Shown: positions 1-7,553, numbered from the stretch's first letter. The stretch: DNA of 10,976 bases from Verrucomicrobiales bacterium (GCA_003483645.1 DMYM01000163.1:1-10976), one strand, 5' to 3'. The notes: generated from the letters alone by a model not told the origin. Numbers and translations: made by a program.

Positions 1-284
1 ACACTTCCTCCGAGATCTTCCTCTCCGTGCGCGGCGGACCACTCGGTCCCGATCGTGTCCGGAAAATTGTGAAGGAACGCGCCCACCAGGCCGGGATCAA
101 ACAGAACATCTACCCGCACCTCCTGCGCCACTCCTTCGCCACCCACCTCCTCCAGAACGGAGCCGACCTGCGGGTGATCCAGGAACTGCTCGGGCACGCC
201 GATATTGCCACCACCCAGATTTATACCCACGTCGACGACCAGCGCCTGAGGAAGGTCCACCGGCAATTTCATCCCAGGGCGTGA
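1..284 (+). CDS. xerD: Site-specific tyrosine recombinase, XerD-like, C-terminal fragment (5' truncated)
   Basis: The reading frame is open from base 3 and ends with TGA at 282-284, so only the last ~93 residues of the catalytic domain are present. Seen directly: the H-x-L-R-H box (HLLRHSFATHLLQNGADL), the LLGHADIATTQIYTHV segment with the second histidine and the nucleophilic tyrosine, and the terminal HPRA. Together these give the R/H/H/Y residues of phage-integrase-family recombinases except the first arginine, which lies upstream of the window. XerC/XerD proteins resolve chromosome dimers at dif sites in the cytoplasm with FtsK. The TTQIYTHV motif and the short tail ending in HPRA fit XerC/XerD rather than a phage integrase, and no att-like repeat or cargo is visible. 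The choice of XerD over XerC is a lean from the tail and is less certain than the family. The GTG at base 27 is internal, not the start. Confidence 0.9.
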   Translation, partial: TSSEIFLSVRGGPLGPDRVRKIVKERAHQAGIKQNIYPHLLRHSFATHLLQNGADLRVIQELLGHADIATTQIYTHVDDQRLRKVHRQFHPRA

Positions 285-293
285 AAGCCCTTT
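276..293 (+). terminator. Weak hairpin terminator candidate at the xerD stop
   Basis: AGGGC (276-280) pairs with GCCCT (287-291) around a six-base loop that contains the TGA stop codon, followed by two further T (292-293). The stem is only 5 bp and the T-tract is very short, so it is at best a weak intrinsic terminator. It is placed where one would be expected. Confidence 0.3.
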
Positions 294-589
294 AACCAGC
301 ACCGGTGGAAACCATCATGGCTGCTCCTTCGTCCTCATTTGTCCCCTTCTTTCCTTCTCATCCTGCCTTGATCAACAACTCATGGCGGTGGCGGGACACG
401 AAAGCAGGGGGAGGACGAGAGGTATCGCTCCGGTTCACCGGTTGTCTGCCTTCCCTCCCGGGCCCTGCATCCGGTTACTGATTCTCCTCCCCGGAAGAAA
501 CCTGATTGCGTATTCCCAAAGCCTGGCGGCGGTCCGTCCCACATAAGCCAAAATGGGTATAACTGGCACCAATTGACCTCCGCGGCCGC

Positions 590-617
590 TTGCACGGTCG
601 CGTCAGCAGATTAGAAT
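590..617 (+). promoter_or_regulatory. Candidate sigma70-type promoter for the CotH/LTD gene
   Basis: TTGCAC (590-595) and TAGAAT (612-617) are separated by 16 bases. The -10 box matches TATAAT at 5 of 6 positions and the -35 box at 3 of 6. Transcription would start near 623-625, giving a leader of about 29 bases before the ATG at 653. This is pattern matching only. Confidence 0.35.
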
Positions 618-620
618 AAA

Positions 621-646
621 AATCTCTCCACTTCGCGTTGGAGATT
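621..646 (+). promoter_or_regulatory. Hairpin over the ribosome-binding site of the CotH/LTD gene
   Basis: TCTCCA (625-630) pairs with TGGAGA (639-644). The stem can be extended past a two-base bulge to the AAT/ATT flanks. The right arm contains the only good Shine-Dalgarno match (GGAG, 640-643), which sits 9 bases before the ATG at 653. When folded, the hairpin would hide the ribosome-binding site. Confidence 0.4.
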
Positions 647-652
647 TACCTC

Positions 653-3600
653 ATGATCTCCAACCCCCACCAACCGCTCCTTACCCGGGATGGGGCATCC
701 CTCTCCCGCCCCCTGGCATGTGTCGGGTGGCTCCTGGCCCTTGTCCTGACCTCCCTCCCCGCCACCGGACAGCTCGTCATCAACGAGATTGTCGCCAACA
801 ACAAGAACACGATCGATGACGTGGATGGCGAATCGTCGGACTGGATCGAGATCCTCAACACCGGATCCCAACTTAATCTCGGTGGCTACAGCCTGACAGA
901 CGACCCGGCCGTGCCCGGGAAGTGGACCTTCCCGGGAGGCCAGTTCCTCGGTCCGAACTCCTATCTCGTTGTCTTCGCCTCCGGGAAGGACCGAGCCGTC
1001 CTGGGCCAGCAGCTGCACACCAATTTCTCCCTCGAATCGGACGGCGAGTATCTCGCCCTGTGCGATCCCGGCGGAACCGTGATTCACGAGTTTGCCCCGT
1101 CCTTCCCCAACCTCAAACGCGACATCGGGTACGGGATCGGCAGCGACGGAACCCCCGGCTATCTCTTCCCAACCACTCCCAATAGGGCCAATGGAAACCA
1201 TCTCACCGGATTCGTGGCGGACACGGTCTTCTCACACCAGCGCGGGTTCTACGACGATCCCATCGAGGTCATCATCAGCTCCACCACCCCGGGCGTCAGC
1301 ATCCGTTACACCACGAACGGACGGGAGCCCACCCCCAGTCATGGACAGATCTATACCGGTCCCGTGACCATCACCTCCACCACCATCCTGCGCGCGGTGG
1401 CCTACAGGACGGACATGGTTCCCACCAACGTGGACGCCAAGAGTTACCTCTACACCCGGGACATCATTGAGCAGAGCAACATGATCAGTTCGGTGGTGAA
1501 CTCCACCGCCTATCGCAACGAGATTCAATCCGCTCTCAAGGAGATTCCCGTCGTTTCGCTTTCCTTCAATCGGACCGCCCTGTTCGGTGCCAGCGGGATC
1601 CATAATCTCCCCAGTCTCAGCGGCAGCACGAGCGAGCGCGAGGCACACTTCGAGTACTTCGATCCCTCCAACCCTGACGACTCGACCCAGGAACCGGCTG
1701 GAATCCGCATCCATGGCGGAAACGCCCGACAGCATCCCAAGAAGAACTTCCGGCTCTATTTCCGCTCCGACTACGGCAAGACCCGCCTCGATCACGATCT
1801 CTTCCCTGAATCCCCGGTCGACAGCTTCAAGAGCATCCTCCTGCGCGGAGGGGGCCACGACGCGTGGACCTTCCGTGACGACTGGAACAATGCCAGTCTC
1901 ATCCGGAACGAATTTCTCCACCGCCTGCAGCAGGACATGGGGCAGCCTTCCCCCTATGGCCGCATGGTAAGCCTTTTCCTCAACGGCGACTACTGGGGTG
2001 TCTACGAGTTGCAGGAATTTCCCCATGAACACTTCAATGCCGCCCACCACGGCGGAGATCCGGAAGACTGGGACATCATCAAGCACGGTGCCGAGGTGGA
2101 AGCCGGTGACCTGGTCGCCTGGAACGAATTGATCAACATGGCCGAGAACGGCATCGAGTCGGATTCCGACTACGCCGCCATCCAGCGGTTCATCGACATC
2201 GACAATTTCGCCGATGCGATGATCCACCGAATCTGGTCCAGCGACGAAGACTGGCTGGCACCTGCCACCCGTAACGGCCAGTCCATCTCCACCTTTTCAG
2301 ACGACAAGAACTGGTACGTCGCGCGCCGGAGCCGGAACGGCGAGGAACCCTTTATCTTCTACAGTTGGGACACTGAAATGTCGATGGGCATCCCCTTCTC
2401 ACGCAACGAGGCCACCGGTGGCACCAATCCGCGGAGCTGGCAGAACGACTTCACGCAGGTGGACAATCCGGATTCGCCCGGCATCATCTACGATGCCCTC
2501 CGCCGGCATCCCGAGTTTCAACTGCACTTTGCCGACCGTCTGCACAAGCACATGTTCAACAAGGGGGCTCTCACCCTGCAACACCTGCAGGGCCACTGGG
2601 ATCGCCTGGTCGATACCGTTCACTCCCCCATTGTGGGCGAATCAGCACGCTGGGGACTCGATAACTGGTCCGGCGCCTCCCGACGCTCTCCCTATACCAG
2701 GAATTCGCAGTGGATCCCCGCGGTCAACTGGGTGCGCTCCCAGTTTCTCGTCAACCGTAGCAACACCGTCCTCTCTCAGTTTAACGCAGTGGATCTCTAT
2801 CCCGATGTAGTGGCTCCCATGCCCTCCCTTCGGGACACTCTTTTCCCCTCACCGGTCAACCTCACCCTCAGGACCACCTCCCCCGGGTCCACCATCTACC
2901 TCACCACGGATGGAGCGGACCCACGGCTCCCAAGCACGCAGGGTATTGTCTCCTTCGTGACGAACGACCACCCGGTAGAGGCCCACGTGCCCACTCGGGC
3001 CAGCAATGCGGAGATCGGAGAGAGCTGGCTCCAGGTCGCTGACCCCTCCAACATCGACGACTGGGTGACCGGTCCCAACGGAGTCGGTTACGAGCGGTTC
3101 CCCGCCAGCAATCCCAGCTACGACGAGCTCATCCAGACGGAACTCACCGACATGTATGGCGTCAACCCGTCTGCCTATATCCGCTACAAGTTCACCATTT
3201 CCGACCAGGCCACCATTGACTCCCTCGGTTCTCTCAACCTGCGCATCCGTTATGACGATGGCTTTGTGGCCTATCTGAATGGCGTGCAGATCGAGTCCCG
3301 TAACGTCGGCAATACACTATGGGATTCTGCTGCTTCCGCAAGTCACAGCGACGCCACTGCGGTCAACTACGTGGCATTCGATCGGTCCAGCGATCTCCAG
3401 TTCCTGCAACCTGGAGAAAATATCCTCGCCATCCACGGGTTCAATCGTACCCCCGGCAGCAGCGACTTCCTGATCCAGGCCGTGCTGGAAGGCGACACCG
3501 GCGAACCCGGCGGCACGACGGCACCCTCTGCCCGGGTCTACGACGGAACCATGACCCTGGACCAGACCACGTGGCTCAAGGCCCGTACCCGGCGCGCCGA

Positions 3601-4585
3601 CGGAACCTGGTCGGCCCTTCTCGATATCCTCTACCAGATCGGCACTCCGGCCTCCTTCGACAATCTCAGGATCACGGAGATCCACTACCATCCCACCGAT
3701 CCTGTCACCGAGGCCGAACTGGCTCTTTCTGATTCCGACAACGACTTCGAGTTTCTTGAACTGCAGAACGTGAGCGATGGCGGGATCGATCTCAGCCTCT
3801 GCAGGTTCGACCAGGGAATCGACTTCCAGTTTCCGCCCGGAACCTATCTTCCGGCAGGTCAGAGGGCACTTCTCGTGAACAACCGGGAAGCCTTCCTCTC
3901 CCGTTACGGCCCATCGGTGGAACCTGCTATTTTCGGCGAGTTTGGCAGCGACACCAATCTCTCGAACAAGGGGGAACGCCTCGCCCTGGAGGACGCCCTG
4001 GGGGAAAAGATTTTCAGCTTCCCCTACGAAGACGAGGCACCCTGGCCGATGCCGCCCGACGGAGAGGGGCCCAGCCTGGTCCTCGTCGATCCTCTCGGCA
4101 CCCCGGAGAAGGAATTGGATGAGGGATCCCGCTGGCGAACATCCCACCTCGACCACGGCGCCCCCGATCTCGGCGACGACTGGTCCTACCAGCTCTGGAT
4201 CCGCGAGTTCTACGGTCCGCTCGCAGCCAGCGATCCGCTTCTCACTGATCCCGATCTTGTTCCCGGTCCGGGTGGCCTCAGCAACTTCATGCTTTACGCC
4301 CAGGGCTACGACCTTGGCGCCACTCCAGCCCACCAGCTGAGCATTGTGGCAGTGGATTACCTCGATGGCCTCGACTACCTGACCCTTACCTATCAGCTGC
4401 GGGCCGATCTCGCAGGCGCAACCGTGACGGCCGAGGTGAGTGAAGACCTCCAGACCTGGAGACCGGATGTCGTGCTGGTCTCGAAGAAGGAAAATGGTGA
4501 TGGCACCTGCACCATCACGGTCCGGGATACCCTGCCTGTCAAAACCGGGAAGGGTCACTACATCCGCGTGCGCATCGGAGAGTAG
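653..4585 (+). CDS. Large secreted multi-domain protein: lamin-tail, chitobiase-C-like and CotH-kinase domains
   Basis: A 1310-residue exported protein. ATG 653 is chosen over the in-frame TTG at 638 because GGAG lies 9 bases upstream and the first 39 residues form a signal peptide (hydrophobic 21-35, likely cut after ATG before Q40). Modules in order: lamin-tail domain about 40-150 (INEIVANN...DWIEILNTG); chitobiase/hexosaminidase C-terminal-like domain about 198-252 (RYTTNGREPT); CotH-kinase domain about 295-600, with GIRIHGG (350), KKNFRLYF (363), LLRGGG (396), WNNASLIRN (411), YWGVYE (447) and YSWDTEMSMG (570; D573/E575 are candidate metal ligands); a second chitobiase-like domain (732-997) split by a ~190-residue beta-rich insert (YDDGFVAYLNG, LAIHGFN); a second lamin-tail domain about 1004-1140; and a C-terminal module at about 1209 (LSNFMLYAQGYD, SEDLQTW). 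CotH of Bacillus spores is an atypical protein kinase; substrate and activity here are unknown. Probably extracellular or surface-attached. Confidence 0.88.
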   Translation: MISNPHQPLLTRDGASLSRPLACVGWLLALVLTSLPATGQLVINEIVANNKNTIDDVDGESSDWIEILNTGSQLNLGGYSLTDDPAVPGKWTFPGGQFLGPNSYLVVFASGKDRAVLGQQLHTNFSLESDGEYLALCDPGGTVIHEFAPSFPNLKRDIGYGIGSDGTPGYLFPTTPNRANGNHLTGFVADTVFSHQRGFYDDPIEVIISSTTPGVSIRYTTNGREPTPSHGQIYTGPVTITSTTILRAVAYRTDMVPTNVDAKSYLYTRDIIEQSNMISSVVNSTAYRNEIQSALKEIPVVSLSFNRTALFGASGIHNLPSLSGSTSEREAHFEYFDPSNPDDSTQEPAGIRIHGGNARQHPKKNFRLYFRSDYGKTRLDHDLFPESPVDSFKSILLRGGGHDAWTFRDDWNNASLIRNEFLHRLQQDMGQPSPYGRMVSLFLNGDYWGVYELQEFPHEHFNAAHHGGDPEDWDIIKHGAEVEAGDLVAWNELINMAENGIESDSDYAAIQRFIDIDNFADAMIHRIWSSDEDWLAPATRNGQSISTFSDDKNWYVARRSRNGEEPFIFYSWDTEMSMGIPFSRNEATGGTNPRSWQNDFTQVDNPDSPGIIYDALRRHPEFQLHFADRLHKHMFNKGALTLQHLQGHWDRLVDTVHSPIVGESARWGLDNWSGASRRSPYTRNSQWIPAVNWVRSQFLVNRSNTVLSQFNAVDLYPDVVAPMPSLRDTLFPSPVNLTLRTTSPGSTIYLTTDGADPRLPSTQGIVSFVTNDHPVEAHVPTRASNAEIGESWLQVADPSNIDDWVTGPNGVGYERFPASNPSYDELIQTELTDMYGVNPSAYIRYKFTISDQATIDSLGSLNLRIRYDDGFVAYLNGVQIESRNVGNTLWDSAASASHSDATAVNYVAFDRSSDLQFLQPGENILAIHGFNRTPGSSDFLIQAVLEGDTGEPGGTTAPSARVYDGTMTLDQTTWLKARTRRADGTWSALLDILYQIGTPASFDNLRITEIHYHPTDPVTEAELALSDSDNDFEFLELQNVSDGGIDLSLCRFDQGIDFQFPPGTYLPAGQRALLVNNREAFLSRYGPSVEPAIFGEFGSDTNLSNKGERLALEDALGEKIFSFPYEDEAPWPMPPDGEGPSLVLVDPLGTPEKELDEGSRWRTSHLDHGAPDLGDDWSYQLWIREFYGPLAASDPLLTDPDLVPGPGGLSNFMLYAQGYDLGATPAHQLSIVAVDYLDGLDYLTLTYQLRADLAGATVTAEVSEDLQTWRPDVVLVSKKENGDGTCTITVRDTLPVKTGKGHYIRVRIGE

Positions 4586-4599
4586 GCACAGGAAAAAGA

Positions 4600-4629
4600 A
4601 GGACGGGAAGGATCACCCCGTCCCGTCCT
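4600..4629 (-). terminator. Intrinsic terminator between convergent genes
   Basis: AGGACGGGA (4600-4608) and TCCCGTCCT (4621-4629) form a perfect 9-bp stem with a 12-base loop. On the minus strand the stem is followed by TCTTTTTCC, so it is a good rho-independent terminator for the lipoprotein gene ending at 4660. On the plus strand, where the CotH/LTD gene stops at 4585, the hairpin lacks a T-tract and could act only as a weak terminator or 3'-end stabiliser. Confidence 0.75.
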
Positions 4630-4659
4630 GTGACTGGTTACGGCAGCCGGAAGTGAGCC

Positions 4660-5460
4660 CTACTTCAGCTTGATGCGGATTTCCTTCTTGGTCTCCACCT
4701 CCACTCCCTTGACCCCCTTGAGGGCTTCCGCGATCTCGGCCCGCTTGGCTCCCTCCATCTTCTGGAGCGCCTTGAGACCATTGGGGTTCTTCATGATCTC
4801 ATCGAAGTCCATCAGCATGAGGGTGACCGTGTCGTCCTTCACGTAGGTGGCATCAGCCTTCTGGATCCCGGTAGCGGCCACCAGCTTGGTGCTGATCTTC
4901 ATCCCCTTGAACATCTGGGCCATCATGGCCTGCATGGCAGGATCATCCGGGTTCACCTCCAGATCTCCGGGGGCTTCCTTCTCCGCAGACTCTTCCCCTT
5001 CGGCCGGCTCCGGGACGGTCACCGTCAGCACCCCTCCGGCATAGGCGAACTTCAGGGGGTCGTCCTTTACCCCCTTGCCCTCCTTGTCAAAATCGTCCAT
5101 GGCCGAACCCGGAGAGAGGACCACATTGTTGATGTCCTCGAAGGTGTAGGTCACCTTCACTCCCTTACCCCCATTGCGTTCGATCTTCTCCATCCTGGAA
5201 TAAACCACGCCCTTGCCGAAATCGGCGGCCTTCGCCTTGTATTTTTCCACATTGTGGAGATCCGCGAAGGGATTCTCGGCATTGGCACCCGCCGGAAGCC
5301 CCTCCAGCATCGCAACGATCTGCGCTCCCATGACGACTTCTTCGGTAATGGTTCCGCTACCATCCTTTTTCAGGGTGATCACCTGCTCGATCTCGAGGCA
5401 GCTCGACATACCGAAGAGGGCCACCAAGCCTGCGATCCAAAGGGTAATTTGATGTTTCAT
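4660..5460 (-). CDS. Uncharacterised lipoprotein
   Basis: 266 residues, starting at the ATG on 5460 (MKHQITLWIAG). Residues 5-17 are hydrophobic and are followed by MSSC, a lipobox with Cys21 as the lipidated residue, so the mature protein is probably anchored in a membrane facing the periplasm. After the cysteine comes LEIEQVITLKKDGSGTITEE, an amphipathic strand pair that recalls the start of LppM-type (DUF3153-like) lipoproteins, but I cannot confirm that link. An acidic low-complexity linker lies near 150-174, followed by a Met-rich stretch (AMQAMMAQMF, about 175-184). The chain ends in an alternating Lys/Glu strand (VEVETKKEIRIKLK). No catalytic motif is visible. A longer frame reaching 5502 lacks signal-peptide logic and is not used. 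A GAGG lies 11 bases before the start, a rather long spacing. The gene diverges from the ABC cluster and ends at a strong hairpin, so it is probably a single-gene transcript. Confidence 0.82.
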   Translation of the reverse strand: MKHQITLWIAGLVALFGMSSCLEIEQVITLKKDGSGTITEEVVMGAQIVAMLEGLPAGANAENPFADLHNVEKYKAKAADFGKGVVYSRMEKIERNGGKGVKVTYTFEDINNVVLSPGSAMDDFDKEGKGVKDDPLKFAYAGGVLTVTVPEPAEGEESAEKEAPGDLEVNPDDPAMQAMMAQMFKGMKISTKLVAATGIQKADATYVKDDTVTLMLMDFDEIMKNPNGLKALQKMEGAKRAEIAEALKGVKGVEVETKKEIRIKLK

Positions 5461-5599
5461 GATGATGCCATCCTCACATCTTCCTCCAGATGAGAGAACC
5501 AAAATTTCGATTCAATCTCGCCATGAAGCACAGTCCCTGGAGAGGCGCAGGAATTCCGACCCCTGCTGCACCGAATGACTGCCCACCCGTCAAAACCCG

Positions 5600-5627
5600 T
5601 TGCCACTGCGGGTCGGGGCGGTATGCT
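5600..5627 (+). promoter_or_regulatory. Candidate promoter just ahead of the ABC ATPase start
   Basis: TTGCCA (5600-5605, 5 of 6 to TTGACA) and TATGCT (5622-5627, 4 of 6 to TATAAT) are 16 bases apart. A start about 7 bases beyond the -10 box would leave a leader of only a few bases before the ATG at 5637. A small dyad, ACCCG (5595-5599) with CGGGT (5609-5613), spans the -35 box. This is pattern matching only. Confidence 0.35.
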
Positions 5628-5636
5628 GGGGGAGGG

Positions 5637-6584
5637 ATGAGCGAAACACCGGCGGTCCAGGTCAACAGCCTCGTGAAGGACTTCCGGGGTTCCTTCGGCT
5701 GCGGGATGATCCGGGCCGTGGACGAAGTCTCCCTTGAAATCGCCTCTGGCGAGGTTTACGGGCTCATCGGTCCCAACGGCTCGGGGAAGTCGACAACCAT
5801 GAAGGCTCTCCTTGGCCTGGTGACCCCTACCTCCGGCACCTGTGCCATCTTCGGGCGGGACTCTTCCAAGGTGGACTCGCGCCAGGAGGTTGGCTTTCTC
5901 CCCGAGAATCCCTACTTCTACAAACACCTGAACGGTGAGGAGACCATCCGGTTCTACGGCAAGCTCTGCGGCATGCGGGGAAGCTCCCTCCGGGAGCGCA
6001 CCGAGGAACTCCTTGAACTCGTCGACCTGCAGGACGCCCGCAAGCGGCGTCTGGGGGCCTACTCAAAGGGCATGCTGCAACGCATCGGCCTGGCCCAGGC
6101 CCTGGTGCAGGATCCGCGCCTTCTCATTCTCGACGAACCGACCGCCGGGGTCGATCCCATCGGCTCGCGCCAGATCCGCGACCTCATCTTCAAGCTCAAG
6201 GAACGCGGATTCACCGTCTTCCTCTGTTCCCATCTCCTCGAGCAGGTACAGGAGGTGTGCGACCGGGTGGGAATCATTCACAAAGGGGCCCTCGTGAAGG
6301 AAGGGCCCCTGGAAGAACTCATTTCCATCGAGGACCAGACCGAGATCATCCTGCGCAACGCCACCCCGGATCTCCTTCATAGGATCCACGAACTGGCCGC
6401 TCACGAGGAGGGCGTCGACCTCGTCCGCAGCGGAAACCCGCGCACCACCCTGGAGCGACTGTTCCTGCGCGAAACGGTCCAGCGGGACGCAGAGGCGGAC
6501 CCGGGGAGCGGAACGCGGCAGGGAAGCCCGACGGACGGAACCCCGGACGGATGCCACAACGACACCGAGGAGGATTCCCCATGA
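5637..6584 (+). CDS. ABC transporter ATP-binding protein (ABC-2-type exporter)
   Basis: 315 residues from ATG 5637, the start chosen because the ABC fold begins at once (PAVQVNSLVKDF) and GGGAGGG directly precedes it. An in-frame ATG at 5490 would add 49 residues with no similarity to the fold. Seen: Walker A GPNGSGKST (45-53); a Q-loop region reading GFLPENP, with Glu where many ABC proteins have Gln, as is common in ABC-2 ATPases; signature YSKGM (142-146); Walker B LLILDE (162-167); and H-loop His199. It hydrolyses ATP in the cytoplasm to drive the permease encoded next to it. Beyond about residue 285 a Gly/Asp/Glu/Thr-rich hydrophilic tail runs to the end. Its stop overlaps the permease start (ATGA at 6581-6584), so translation is coupled. 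The transported substrate cannot be read from the sequence. Confidence 0.95.
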   Translation: MSETPAVQVNSLVKDFRGSFGCGMIRAVDEVSLEIASGEVYGLIGPNGSGKSTTMKALLGLVTPTSGTCAIFGRDSSKVDSRQEVGFLPENPYFYKHLNGEETIRFYGKLCGMRGSSLRERTEELLELVDLQDARKRRLGAYSKGMLQRIGLAQALVQDPRLLILDEPTAGVDPIGSRQIRDLIFKLKERGFTVFLCSHLLEQVQEVCDRVGIIHKGALVKEGPLEELISIEDQTEIILRNATPDLLHRIHELAAHEEGVDLVRSGNPRTTLERLFLRETVQRDAEADPGSGTRQGSPTDGTPDGCHNDTEEDSP

Positions 6585-7516
6585 GCCGCCACCCGCACTC
6601 CCCGCCCCTCTTCTCCTTCAGCCGCATCTGGATCATCGCGGGCAACACCTTCACGCATCTCATGCGCATGAAGGTCTTCTATTTCCTGCTCGTCTTTGTA
6701 TTGATCTGGCTCGGGCTGAATGTCTTCAAACTTCCCCACACCGCCGGACCGGAAAGTGTGGGCGGCGAGGAACTCCGGCTCCTGAAGGCCCCGCTGGTGG
6801 GAACAATGAAACTCTTCGCCATCATCATCGGGATCGTGGCGACCGCTCTCCTTATCCCGCGTGACGTGGAAGACCGCACGCTCTACACCATCCTGGCCAA
6901 ACCGGTCCCGCGGCTCGATTACCTCCTCGGCAAACTCTTTGGCGTCCTCCTCCTCATCCTGGCCGGGTTGACGATCATGACCCTGCTTCTTGATGCCGTC
7001 CTCTGGTATCGCACGCAAGGGATCCTCACCGAGTTCAACAAGGTAGCCGACATCCTGATCGAACAGCAGCAATGGACCGTGGAGGACCGCCAGGAAGCCA
7101 GGGCGGAACTCCTGAGCCACGGGGTGACCTGGAGCCTGCAGGGAGCCATCCTGGTTATCTTCTTTGAAGCGGCCATCATCGCCGCCCTCGCCCTCCTCGT
7201 CTCCACCTTCTCAACCAGTACGCTTTTCACCGTGGTCATTTCCACCCTGTCCTACTTCATCGGGAACTTCATCGCCGACGGTCTGGACCACTGGCAGGGA
7301 TCTTCCGGAATCGGCGAAGGGACCCTCGGAGACCTCTCATCCAGAGCCCTCTTCGTCGCCTTCCCGGATTACCGCCCCTTCAAGATCGTCGACGAAGTGC
7401 TGGCAGGCCAGATCTTCCCCCCTGACATTCTCGGCAGCCTCGCCCTCTCCACCGGTCTGTATGTGGGCCTTTACGTCGTCCTGAGCTGGTTTATCTTCAC
7501 CTACAAGGAGATCTAG
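6581..7516 (+). CDS. ABC-2-type transporter permease
   Basis: 311 residues, starting at ATG 6581, which overlaps the ATPase stop by four bases and is preceded by GAGGAGG (6567-6573). Six hydrophobic segments are visible at about 32-49, 72-92, 114-142, 186-209, 213-233 and 283-307, giving a polytopic inner-membrane protein. Between segments 2 and 3 lies PRDVEDRTLYTILAKPVPR followed by LDYLLGK, the cytoplasmic loop typical of NosY-like ABC-2 permeases (family pattern: E-x-x-x-G-T-x-x-x-L-L-A-K-P-x-x-R). The soluble loop 143-183 between segments 3 and 4 is charged and probably helical. It forms the membrane channel of the exporter with the upstream ATPase. The substrate is unknown; the family includes drug, copper-processing and gliding-associated systems. 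Confidence 0.92.
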   Translation: MSRHPHSPPLFSFSRIWIIAGNTFTHLMRMKVFYFLLVFVLIWLGLNVFKLPHTAGPESVGGEELRLLKAPLVGTMKLFAIIIGIVATALLIPRDVEDRTLYTILAKPVPRLDYLLGKLFGVLLLILAGLTIMTLLLDAVLWYRTQGILTEFNKVADILIEQQQWTVEDRQEARAELLSHGVTWSLQGAILVIFFEAAIIAALALLVSTFSTSTLFTVVISTLSYFIGNFIADGLDHWQGSSGIGEGTLGDLSSRALFVAFPDYRPFKIVDEVLAGQIFPPDILGSLALSTGLYVGLYVVLSWFIFTYKEI

Positions 7517-7553
7517 GGAGGCCTGACCTCGGGCTGCAAGAATCCGGAACCCA

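Larger units (their letters stand above)
285..652. other. Non-coding intergenic stretch between xerD and the CotH/LTD gene
   Basis: I find no convincing gene in these 368 bases. A 71-codon minus-strand frame at 380-595 has no recognisable motif, no plausible ribosome-binding site and a low-complexity Pro/Gly/Arg composition, so I do not call it. The stretch holds pyrimidine-rich runs (around 325-370), a small dyad CCGGT-TC-ACCGG (431-442), a promoter candidate (590-617) and a hairpin (621-646) next to the downstream gene. I see no tRNA, riboswitch or repeat array. Confidence 0.6.

Noticed and set aside
380..595. A possible 71-residue minus-strand gene in the gap after xerD
   Set aside because: Biased composition, no motif, no credible ribosome-binding site and no supporting context.
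1..652. A mobile element or integron associated with the recombinase fragment
   Set aside because: The sequence reads as a housekeeping XerC/XerD type, and no attachment repeats, tRNA, cassette sites or phage genes are visible downstream.
1232..2227. A 331-codon minus-strand open frame opposite the CotH-kinase region
   Set aside because: Val/Gly/Asp-rich composition typical of a reverse-complement shadow; the plus-strand frame carries clear CotH motifs.
3317..4558. A 413-codon open frame on the minus strand inside the CotH/LTD gene
   Set aside because: It lies wholly within a well-supported gene, has no recognisable domain or start signal, and long antisense frames are expected in GC-rich coding DNA.
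5474..5487. A minimal ATG-TGA upstream frame behind GGAGGA ahead of the lipoprotein gene
   Set aside because: The spacing from GGAGGA to that ATG is only about two bases, so it is unlikely to be translated and is probably a chance match.
5490..5636. An N-terminal extension of the ABC ATPase from ATG 5490
   Set aside because: The added 49 residues show no ABC similarity, lack a ribosome-binding site and cover the likely divergent promoter region.
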